Source of the DNA: Reticulitermes speratus
Taxonomy: Eukaryota; Arthropoda; Insecta; Blattodea; Rhinotermitidae
DNA length: 64,000 bases
Direction of reading: 5' to 3'
Assembly (NCBI GenBank): GCA_021186555.1
Contig: JAJKFL010000237.1
Location: forward strand, 42,578,483-42,642,482
Of this stretch, positions 55,901-64,000 are shown piece after piece. Numbering within the stretch: position 1 is the first letter of the stretch; every line of letters starts with the position of its first letter. Made by a program: the position numbers and the translations under genes. The notes beneath the pieces were generated by a model, which ran no database searches, was not told the origin of the DNA, and worked only from the letters and a program-made list of their open reading frames with translations.

Positions 55901-57734
55901 AAAATTAGATAATGAAACCTCATCTGTGCAAGGCATACATGCCAATACCTACAATTAACATATACAATCCATACATTCCTGGATACAGTATTTTATTTTT
56001 AATGGTCTTTCAAACAGTACATAAGTTTGTATGTATTGACATAGTATGTAGTGCAGGGGTAGATCCTTTTCATAGTAATTCATTTTGGTAAAGAAAGTCT
56101 GTTCAAAAATGGCATTTGTGTCAACTTTCAAAGACTTAGTATAAATGCCTTCCCTGAAGGAGCAAAGTTGCATGGCCATGGATGTGTTACATAATGGAAG
56201 AGGAAAATCTGTGAACAGAGATTCGAACATCACAAGACAACAGCTGTCACAAAAAGACAGTGATGTTATCATCATCATCATTTAATGAAGACCTGTATTG
56301 GAAGGGAGACATGTTAGAAGTATCACAGATGTTTGTAAGGATACAGTTTTCTACTATTAGATTTAAATAAAGATGTACCCATGTGTGTATGTATATGTGT
56401 ACAATGTTGCAAAGAGATGGTATATGTATATTTTATTAAACTGTGATTTATAATAAAAATAACATACTTTGAAGAAATTGTATTATTTATGACTTCATCC
56501 TTTACACAAGTGTGTTTAAATGATCCCCCTTATATCAAAGAATAATTCAGTCAATACAGCCATCTTACTATTATAAAAACAATATCTGTTTTTACAACTC
56601 GCTACATGTTTCAAGCTAAGGTCGTCATCAGGCGAAACTTACACAATACATAAAAGGAAGGTAAATGGATATTTGTTTTTATAAAAGAGGTTGTTCCTTA
56701 CAACAGTGTTATGTTATTAGAATTTGTAGTATGGATATGCGCTTGATTAGCACCGACAATCTTGATACACCAACAGGGATGTCCTATATCAAGATTATCG
56801 TGTTTTGAGCAGAAACGTCGCCAGGATAAGTGTACAAAACAGCTTGTTGTGTGTGACTGACAGTTAAATAAACATACATTTGTGATCTGATGCACCAATG
56901 GGGATGTCCTATATCAACAAAAACCCGTTCCATAACAAACATCTGGGACTTAACAACCTCATATTAGTGTGGCAAATTCTAACACGACGTTGACTTGACA
57001 CTTATCCGAATAATGCTACAAATTTACGAGAGTTAGCGTCATTTGCACAAATAAAATCACAGTCTAAGAAAAGTGTCCATTACATGAACTATATTCAAAT
57101 TTATGCACATAATGCCTGTCAATGAAGAATACTGTGGATACTAAAGAATGAAGTCATTCCCTCGAATTCTTTCATTCCTTTTTCTGCTTTTAATTTTGCT
57201 ACACTTCCACTACTTTGGCACGCGACTGGGCGGAGGTTTAGCGGTAACCAGTAGGCCTATATGTTGACTTTGGTGATCAACGGTCAAGGTTAGGAGATGC
57301 GCGCGCAGTCTCGCTATTTAATAGACACACATCGTATAATTAGTAACAGATCGGCGCATAGCCACATAAACTGAACAAACCCCTGGTATAACCAAAAGTT
57401 ACGATACAGGCAAATAAACACACCCCTTTATTACACAAACACTGTGCTCAAGCTGACAACTGCAAAGGAGCGCACAGAACACAAAACATAAATCAGTCAC
57501 TAAGGAAGAAAGCTGGTCACCACACATGGAAATAAAGTTAGTGACTAAAGGTAAACCAGACGGTGAAACAGATACCAGTAAGCAATTTACCACACATGAC
57601 AGATTATAAACACGTGACAATGACCTCACAGGATACAACACTGATCAGAGAACTACGTAGCGAGCGGAGAGGGCATCACCTGGCTGTCGAATCAAATACT
57701 AACACTGTATGCGTTAGTTATCACTATCTCCACA
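55901..57734. other. No gene seen
   Basis: Unique, AT-rich stretch. A CTACATGTTTCAAGCTAAGG...TCGTCATCAGG motif at 56603-56635 is related to the leader of the array at 20360. Confidence 0.35.
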
Positions 57735-57835
57735 GAGCAAAGTCCTTATTCAGCAGCTGATAGTTCCTCAGTCTATACATTCCCCGCATATTACAGACCC
57801 CGAAGGTTCATTACCGTATTCACAACAGCCTGCCA
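57735..57835 (-). mobile_element. LINE 3' tail scrap (family L)
   Basis: GCAGCTGATAGTTCCTCAGT, CCCCGCATATTACAGACCCC and GAAGGTTCATTACCGTATTC are the complement of the tail. Confidence 0.65.
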
Positions 57836-57899
57836 CACGACAGACAAGTCGTCAAAGCACTGACATCGTGCTGCACATGGTTACTATCAGTTTAATACC

Positions 57900-57995
57900 T
57901 GGTTCGTCTGAAACGTCGGCAACCAGACTCTACGGCGTCACGTGACCCAGAAAACCGCCACCTAACGAGGACTGATGATCACAGTATGAGAGCAT
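57900..57995. mobile_element. F1 MITE fragment
   Basis: GAAACGTCGGCAACCAGACT, CTACGGCGTCACGTGACCCA and GAAAACCGCC follow the F1 right arm. Confidence 0.45.
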
Positions 57996-58234
57996 ATGCA
58001 AATCTCAGCTCAAATATCGGTTAACGTGCAGGCCGATCGTTGGACAGTCCAAGGCTACAAGCTTTCAGATCCGATCCATGTGTAGGGTATATGGCTACGT
58101 AGGTGACGAAACTTGCCGTTTGCTATCCAAATACAGCGGCAAAACTGAAGATAGCGTAAGTCACGTGACAGTAGCGGCAACATGTTAAACATCGAGTGTC
58201 AGGGACTTTTGCGCCACTCTGTGTACAAAAATAT

Positions 58235-58625
58235 AATTTTTCCTGTGGTTTTGTATGAGCGTGACATGTGGTCTCTTATTAAAGACTGACGGTGTTTGAG
58301 AATTGGGAGTGGAGAAAGCTACAGGATACTGGAGACGACTGCACAATAAGGAGCTTCATGACGTGTACTATTCTTGTGATCGAATAAAGGATGAGATGGG
58401 CGGGGCATGTGGCACGTATGGGTGAGAAGAGCTTTTGGTGGGGCAAAAGACCGCTGGGAAGACCAAGGCACGGATGGGAGGATAATATTAAAATGGATGA
58501 TCAAGAAATATTGTGGGCACGGACTGGATTGATCTGACGAAGGATAGCGACAAGTGATGGGCTGTTGTGAACACGGTAATGAACCTTCGGATTGCATAAA
58601 ATGTGGGGAATTTGACTAGCGGGAA
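58235..58625 (+). mobile_element. LINE C-terminal fragment (family L)
   Basis: Decayed codons for VLYERDMWSLIKD, the W-RRLHN part (GGAGACGACTGCACAATAAG), the [12 protein letters not shown] part (GATGAGATGGGCGGGGCATG), GGCAAAAGACCGCTGGGAAG and GATAATATTAAAATGGATGA, then the tail. Several frameshifts and stops. Confidence 0.8.
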
Positions 58626-58802
58626 ATCTCCTTGTGGTTGGGTGATGAAACACAACGAAGTAACGTGCACAGTAGATAAGCCGCCCAGCGCACGGCTGAA
58701 CGTAGCAGCTCACACGCAGTGTACAGCCCGTATCAGTAGTGACATCATCGAGTTGCGGAACGGAACGGACGGAGCTGCTGACGGTACCGCCCTGCAGGTA
58801 TC

Positions 58803-58835
58803 ATGGTGAAGGACCGCCTGCCCGACCTCAAGCTG
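58803..58835 (+). CDS. Putative first coding exon, [11 protein letters not shown]
   Basis: An 11-codon exon from ATG 58803 to CTG-GTACGT, phase 0. CCCTGCAG at 58790-58797 could be the acceptor of this exon if a 5' UTR exon lies upstream. It resembles the short first coding exon of syntaxin genes. Being short, it may be chance. Confidence 0.4.
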
Positions 58836-61800
58836 GTACGTGGTACGCATCACAGGACGTATACCGCCTTCATCAGCAGACACGACTTGCTGGCTTTCAT
58901 TTCTCAACAGATGAGACGACTACATGGTTTGACTCTTTGACTACATCAGGACTAACTACATACGTCATTGAGTGATATTCACTTGACACTACAGGCAACA
59001 TGTTAAACATTGAATTTCAAGTGACTTTTGCGCCACCCTGTATAGTAGTCTATACACTATTTACATATACTTCTGTTGTTGTTGTTGCATGTGAGTGCCG
59101 TAAATGGTCATACGCGTGACACTTGTAGTAAGATCCGTAGAGGCTGTCATTTACAGATTTCCTATTTTATTGCGAGGTTTCTGGTGTAGGTATAAAGGCC
59201 GCTGTGTGTGCATTCCCCCGTGTGCGTATGTCTACGCAAGATTACAGCACGTAACATTCAACTTATACCGGTAAAGGTAAAGGTCACCCTATAACAGGCC
59301 ATGAAGGCCCAGAGGGGGAGTAGAGGTGTAGCTCTACTCTTTCTTTAACCCTGGCACTAGATGGGGTGGGTGGACAACTCCACGCCCCGGCCGGTTTACC
59401 CCCGGAAAAGAGACCCGGTACCCATTGTATAGGAGGCTGGGTTGGCCCCAGGGCCGGTCTGGACGGGTGCGGAAAATCTCGCCCCCATCGGGATTCGATC
59501 CCCGGACCGTCCAGCCCGAAGTGAGTCGCTATACCGACTGAGCTATCGCGGCCCCAACTTATACCGGGACCTTCACATGTTGCTGTACCTTTGTAACACA
59601 CACGCCCGACGTGTGAACATGTAACGAATACGGTACAGCAGGAACGGACACAAAATAACACAGTAAGCCTTCAAACATCGAGCAATGCTCAAACCAAGCT
59701 AGGAAATGTGCACATATCATTACTCATATCTCACGTTTCATTATCACCAACTGTGTACACGTCGCAGCCACAGTGTCGCGCGCACACTGTCTCATGTTTC
59801 ATTATCACCAAACACGTAACACGTGCAGAAGTTGTGTTCCATTTCTCTCTACCAAATCTTCTGCGCCAAACATCTGTCGCTCCGATAAACATTCAGCCAG
59901 TTTCCCTTCAGATGCTCACAGAAACACGCGTAGGCCTTCGTGCGAAGTGCGTGACGCTGTTGGCCGATTGTAAGTACATCTGTAAATTGTCGATAAAATT
60001 TAGTGAAAGTCAAACACCAGATTTCACGAAAACCTGTTCAGCGGTTGCCGAGTCACACGCGGACAGACATGAAGACGGGAGAGAGCTTATCTCGAGCTTC
60101 TCGTTGGGAAGGCGCCAGACGTAACACATCAGGGTAAATGGAACCTGCCCTGACGAGTGTATAGCACCACTGCAAATGGCGTATGTCACGACGAAGTACG
60201 CAGACTTTACCAAGGCGCTCTTTACGTTCCAAACGTCACACGGTGCACACGTAACTGTGATTTACACATCCCACGCTGTCACAACGCTTCGTCCATTCCA
60301 CATCTCTCTGGCACTTGTTAAACTTTAAATTTCACATTTTCACACTTTATATGGAACATGCACGCTTTTCCAGACTCAACATTCAAGCAGCCGCAGTGCA
60401 CATGGCAAAACGGATTTTAGCAGGACGTCAAGTGAAATTCGTCAGTTCCTTAGCAAGGTCAGTATGAACAGCCTCAACACAATACTGCAGTTCGGGGTAG
60501 CTAGTGGGCACACTGATTATTTGTAATAGGCCACACGTCATTTGCGTAATACTGAGGGCACTGTCATTGCACGTAAACACACCACTAAGAATACTTTTGA
60601 CCAGGGCTGGCCAACATGCGGCCCTTGGTCACTTAAGTAGTTTCAGAATACAATTTAACAAACATGCTATAATAGGAAGGAGGAACTTAATGATCTGTAC
60701 TTATCACCAAACATTATTCGGTGATCAAATGAAGCACGTATGGGTGAAGGGAGAGGTGCATGCAGGATTTTGGTGGGGAGACCTGAGGGAAGGAGACCAC
60801 TTGGAAGACCCAGGCGTAGATGGGAGGATAATATTAAAATGGATCTTCAAAAAGTGGGATGGGGGGGGGGAGGGCATGGACTGGATTGATATGGCTCAGG
60901 ATAGGGACAGTTGGCGGGCTGTTGTGAGTGCGGTAATGAACCTTTGGGTTCCATAAAACGCGGGGAATTTCTTGACTAGCTGACGACCTGCTAGCTTCTC
61001 AAGAAGGACTGTGCTTGATGCAGTTATACTATATTAGGTCTACAGAACATAATATGGCAACTTCATTACCACAGAAAATGCCTACAGACTGTAACTCATC
61101 ACTTTAATACAGCACACATTCAACCAATCATTCTCTGTGTTTAGTACGGTTTAGTACGGCCTACTCCCTTGTCATTCAACCGTACTTTTAGCGCAAATTA
61201 CGGTTTGTAAGAGAGCCTTGGCTCTCTTACATCAAGAATCTGATGAAGGAACTCTTTTGCAACTCCTACGCCGAAATGAAGAGACTGGCACAAGACAGAC
61301 ATCTATGGTTGCAGCGACAAGGCTTAGCCTTTAGAGAATGATGATGATGATGACGGTTTGTGAATAAAGGCCTTCTAGGGCATTCAATCCACCTGCCCCC
61401 CCCCCCCCCCGTTCAATATATGTATACACATGTTGCGCCCTGAGGTGAGTCCTTAATAAATTATGTGGCCCTCGTGTGGTTTGAAGTTGGCCAGCCCTGC
61501 TTTAGATTAATAACAAAACCAAAATACAGAGTGGCACAAGTCACTTGACACTAGAGACAGCATGTCAACTGAACATTACTGTCACAATACTGACATATTC
61601 CGTGTGTTCCTTCTACGTTGACACATTGTCTCAGTCTGTCTGGAACAACTGCAAATTCTGTCTCAAAAAGGTGTTGATATTATTGTGTGTAGGCCTTTCT
61701 GTCTTTAAACACCGAGTGTCACGTGACTTTTGTGCCACCATGTATATTATAATTATTGAATTTAAAGCTTACTGCATGATTATGTTTGTCGACCTATGCT

Positions 61801-64000
61801 GTGCGTTAACAGCCAGGGATAGCAAACTTTCTGAGCCTTGAGACCCATGATAGAAAGCAATTCAAATGAAAAGAATTCTTTGGCACTGGGCCGGGTCAGA
61901 TATAGGACTGTAGCAGGCCGCACGTGGCCCACGGGCCGCGTGGTTAAATCCTGTTACAGAGATCTTAAGACAATTCATGGTTTACCGTATACTGCTTTAA
62001 CACTCCAATGAAAACCCATCACAATACGCCTATAATAGTCAACAGAAGCCCACCAACCTATTCAGAAAGTGCAACATATTTCAGCCCTTGTATTACCATC
62101 CTCAGGATGACATATATGTGCATTTTTTTCCTATGGCTCGACAGCCCCTTGGGGGCCTAGGCCGCCTCATTGTTCGAGGCTTCACGATCACACTTTAGAC
62201 ACACCACACTCGGTAGGACTCCTCTGTACGAGTGATCAGCCCGTCGCAGAGACCTCTACCTGACAACACACAACACTCACAACAGACAGACATCCATGCC
62301 CCTGGCGGGCTCCGAATCCACAATCCCAGCAAGCGAGCGGCCGTAGACCCACGTCTTAGACCGCGCGGCAACTGGGATCGGCATATACATGCATACGATG
62401 GGAAAAATATTAAGGGCAACACAATCCAATATATACATTGATACACTGTCAGTACTTTGGGAGTAAGGCACTACAGTTCTCCGAAACATCAGGAACTATT
62501 TGCCCAACAACACAGCGTAACATCCCAGAACTGAATCTTCTGCTACACATTATTAAGAGAATGACAGTTGACATTAATTTTGTACTTCAAGGTGGAGAGG
62601 ATTCAGAGTGAGCTTGACGGCATCAACACCAACATCAATGAGATTAAAAGAATGAGCAGGATCATGCTACCTGGCGGCAAAGGACGTAAGTAATGTAGAC
62701 TGTATTCAGATTAACACCAACAGCCTGGCTCCTAAATTTTTGAGCTGACGCCTAGATTCAAAGAAAAATTGTCATGTCCTGGACTAGTCGATAATCTCAC
62801 TTGCAACAGGTCTGCATTTAAATATCATTCCATCGCCATTAATTATGCAGCTCACAGGTTGCAAGCAGCTACAGACCAGCAGCAGCCTGTTACATGCTCC
62901 GACAATTTCACTGGCAGCATTGTAAATGTAACAAGTTTATTTCTGACTTAACAGAAGGCAGTTGGGAGGTTGAGGACAGGAAGACGGTCGTTTCGCGCGC
63001 TATCAGCCAGGTTCAGAGCAATATTAAAGGTGAGTACAAGCAACAGGCGGCCCGCCAGACTTATGTACTTGTATGCAGCCTGCGACGGTTTCTGAATGCA
63101 CAAAAATTATGCTCCCCCATTAAAATGGATTTTTTTTTTTTAGTAATCTGGTGAACCTGACACATATAGTAAACAACATTTACATTGTAATGGGATTTGT
63201 GCATGTCGCATGGGCAAACATCATATATTGGAGACTTTACAGCAGGAGTGACAAAAATATGGAGTGGTAAGCTCCACCATCCCCCTTACTCGTTCAGTTC
63301 TAAGCCTGTTCTTATAATAATTAGTGTATGTGTGTCAGTCACAATTTTTTTAGAATGAAAGTCTGTGTATTATGTAAAACAGTTATCAGTGGCAAGCTTC
63401 TTATTGATGGTCTTACATTCTTACAAGATAAATGCTCTCCAAATTAAATTACAGTTAATAACTATACTAAATTTTATTGCAACAACGGTAGTAATCAACT
63501 AACAGTAATTTTTTGCCCCTTAATCATTTCATATAAAATATTTTCCCCCAAAAATAAGATTTTTACTGTTCAACAATTTGTCTGCGACCCGCAAAGGATT
63601 TGGAGATTTTCAAATAGCCCTTGTGCAATAAGACGCTGCTCTAACAAGACACAAGGGTATATTTGTAATATGTGAACGTGCTGTAAGATGCAAGGTTTCA
63701 GGTTCTCACAGCGGTGTTACAAAAGATTCATGTCTTCGGGGGCGTGACGCTGTGTCGCTGTCAGAGCGGTTCTCGACTCTAAGCATCGTGCTGCATTCAG
63801 CTTCAAGCGCTAAGCAGTCAAGACTGGATTGCTTAGCCCTTTAAGCTGAAAGCACCACGATCCTTCAAAACGTCGAGAACCACTCTGACAGCGACGCAGT
63901 GTCAGACCCCCAAAGACATGAATCCTCTGTAACGAGATGGATGAATACATGTACGTGTAATTGTAACTTTTCAGAAATTGAAGAACTAGTGGAACAAGAC
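58803..64000 (+). CDS. Coiled-coil protein, possibly syntaxin-like (5' part)
   Basis: Four exons join in frame: 58803-58835, 62592-62685, 62955-63029 and 63975 onward. They read [11 protein letters not shown], then [56 protein letters not shown] and EIEELVEQD. Syntaxins of the Qa-SNARE class begin with a short M-KDR-L exon and have an exon starting VEEI that codes the first Habc helix. Both fit, so a plasma-membrane-type syntaxin, acting in vesicle fusion, is a reasonable guess. Against it, the acidic second exon of syntaxins is not seen and later residues match poorly. The link of the first exon to the others is inferred from phase 0 only. The SNARE motif and membrane anchor would lie beyond the window. 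Confidence 0.4.
59270..59556 (-). mobile_element. SINE-A, full length, minus strand
   Basis: The best preserved copy. The head at the right end has the complement of GGGCCGCGATAGCTCAGTCG (box A) and GGTCCGGGGATCGAATCCCG (box B). The body and 3' end run to GGTAAAGGTCACCCTATAAC on the + strand. It has few changes against the family and so is likely young. Confidence 0.92.
59557..60640 (+). other. Intron or flank, no exon seen
   Basis: TTTCACGAAAACCTGTTCAG, CGGTTGCCGAGTCACACGCG at 60022 resembles a motif common at the ends of insect LINEs. Otherwise unique. Confidence 0.35.
60645..61020 (+). mobile_element. LINE C-terminal fragment (family L)
   Basis: GGAGGAACTTAATGATCTGT (coding RRNLMICTY in the wrong frame; the element frame reads EELNDLYLS), GGGTGAAGGGAGAGGTGCAT, TGGGAGGATAATATTAAAAT and CTGGATTGATATGGCTCAGG, then the full tail to CTTCTCAAGAAGGACTGTGC. 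The RMRWAGHV segment is deleted. Confidence 0.8.
61200..61350 (+). mobile_element. Possible end of a second LINE
   Basis: A frame reads [33 protein letters not shown] and stop, followed by (ATG)n. A stop followed at once by a short microsatellite is common at insect LINE 3' ends. A 24-bp palindrome (GTAAGAGAGCC-TT and its complement, 61207-61230) lies at its start. No RT is present, so the call is weak. Confidence 0.35.
61527..61742. mobile_element. 216-bp MITE with TA duplication
   Basis: Left end CAGAGTGGCACAAGTCACTT plus GACACT; the right end reads AGTGTCACGTGACTTTTGTG, CCACCATG. They are inverted repeats of about 27 bp. TA flanks both sides (61525-61526, 61743-61744), as for Tc1/mariner-type elements. 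Solo arms with ACTTTTGCGCCAC are at 58180-58224 and 58996-59040. Confidence 0.75.
62128..62392 (-). mobile_element. SINE-C (tRNA-derived)
   Basis: The minus strand reads GTTGCCGCGCGGTCTAAGAC (box A region) and TTGTGGATTCGGAGCCCGCC (box B), AGGGGCATGGATGTCTGTCT, and ends GGCCCCCAAGGGGCTGTCGA, GCCATAGG. A different tRNA origin from SINE-A and SINE-B. Only one copy is in the window. Confidence 0.7.
62455..62545. mobile_element. F1 MITE fragment
   Basis: TCTCCGAAACATCAGGAACT, ATTTGCCCAACAACACAGCG, TAACATCCCAGAACTGAATC is a decayed F1 right arm. It lies about 50 bp before the coding exon at 62592. Confidence 0.55.
62592..62685 (+). CDS. Coiled-coil exon, [10 protein letters not shown]
   Basis: The acceptor is GTACTTCAAG and the donor is GGAC-GTAAGT, ending phase 1. 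It codes [31 protein letters not shown]. The heptad-like spacing of V, I, L, I, I, I supports a helix. The exon begins exactly where the VEEIRG exon of syntaxin genes begins. Confidence 0.7.
62955..63029 (+). CDS. Coiled-coil exon, continuing
   Basis: The acceptor is TCTGACTTAACAG and the donor is AAAG-GTGAGT. Both junctions are phase 1, matching 62685 and 63975. It codes [24 protein letters not shown] with a split Gln at the start and a split Glu at the end. Confidence 0.65.
63030..63715 (+). other. Intron, nothing seen
   Basis: AT-rich unique sequence. Confidence 0.4.
63716..63933. mobile_element. Foldback MITE F1, complete
   Basis: Two arms of about 95 bp (63716-63812 and 63838-63933) are inverted copies: GTTACAAAAGATTCATGTCT against GACATGAATCCTCTGTAAC, and GTGTCGCTGTCAGAGCGGTT against AACCACTCTGACAGCGACGC. 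The hinge AAGCAGTC...GATTGCTTA is itself palindromic. It ends 41 bp before the coding exon at 63975. Confidence 0.85.
63975..64000 (+). CDS. Coiled-coil exon, cut by window end
   Basis: The acceptor is ACTTTTCAG. Completing the split Glu codon, it reads EIEELVEQD and runs off the window. Confidence 0.6.

Noticed and set aside
58739-58975. 78-codon frame overlapping the putative syntaxin-like start
   Set aside because: Different frame, no motif, and it runs through a good donor.
59473-59556. tRNA gene on the minus strand
   Set aside because: Box A and B are good, but it is the head of a 287-bp SINE-A and lacks a clean acceptor stem and terminator; the same applies at 44845 and 10984.
61207-61230. 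Perfect 24-bp palindrome as a terminator
   Set aside because: No T-run follows and the context is a LINE-like end in a eukaryotic intron.
1-64000. Retrovirus, LTR element or Polinton copies
   Set aside because: I saw no LTR pair, gag/pol/env-like or capsid-like coding segment; the only RT is of the LINE type.

Overview
The window is eukaryotic and most likely from an insect, probably a cockroach or termite (Blattodea). This is inferred from AT-rich intronic DNA, short exons with GT-AG junctions, a Spaetzle-type neurotrophin gene, and dense tRNA-derived SINEs and non-LTR (LINE) relics of a kind I associate with blattodean genomes. The species cannot be fixed from sequence alone. No bacterial operon, CRISPR array or intact virus-like element is visible.

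Host genes lie on the + strand. (1) About 4.0-8.7 kb: the 3' half of a Spaetzle family gene, best fit spz3, with a proregion, a furin-like site and a complete C-terminal cystine knot ending in a stop at 8684. (2) 25875-26145: an unrecognised first coding exon with a signal peptide and many cysteines, ending in a good donor. (3) 35425-52511: an almost complete ANKRD29 orthologue, seven phase-0 exons coding about 304 residues of ankyrin repeats, ending in a stop with an AATAAA about 200 bp on. (4) 58803-64000: the start of a coiled-coil protein, possibly a syntaxin-like Qa-SNARE, running off the right edge.

The rest is introns and intergenic DNA dominated by repeats. About a quarter of the window (roughly 16-17 kb by my reading) is minisatellite, in some 20 arrays with units of 16 to 114 bp. 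Dispersed elements include two main tRNA-derived SINE families (called A and B here) and a third (C), about 15 3'-end fragments of a LINE coding for an [11 protein letters not shown]-type C-terminus, one decayed LINE reverse transcriptase, a foldback (MITE) family, a TA-flanked MITE and a probable pogo/Tigger relic.

The most striking pattern is that three minisatellites are built from the splice junctions of the genes they sit in. The 26-bp array at 45221 starts exactly at an ANKRD29 5' splice site and repeats a perfect donor about 75 times. The 27-bp array at 2818 fuses the acceptor flank and the donor flank of the adjoining spz exon. The 35-bp array at 7930 repeats the end of the next-but-one spz exon. 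Separately, three large 91-bp arrays (29.9, 43.6 and 53.9 kb) are SINE-B copies whose tail has been multiplied, all with the same unit junction.
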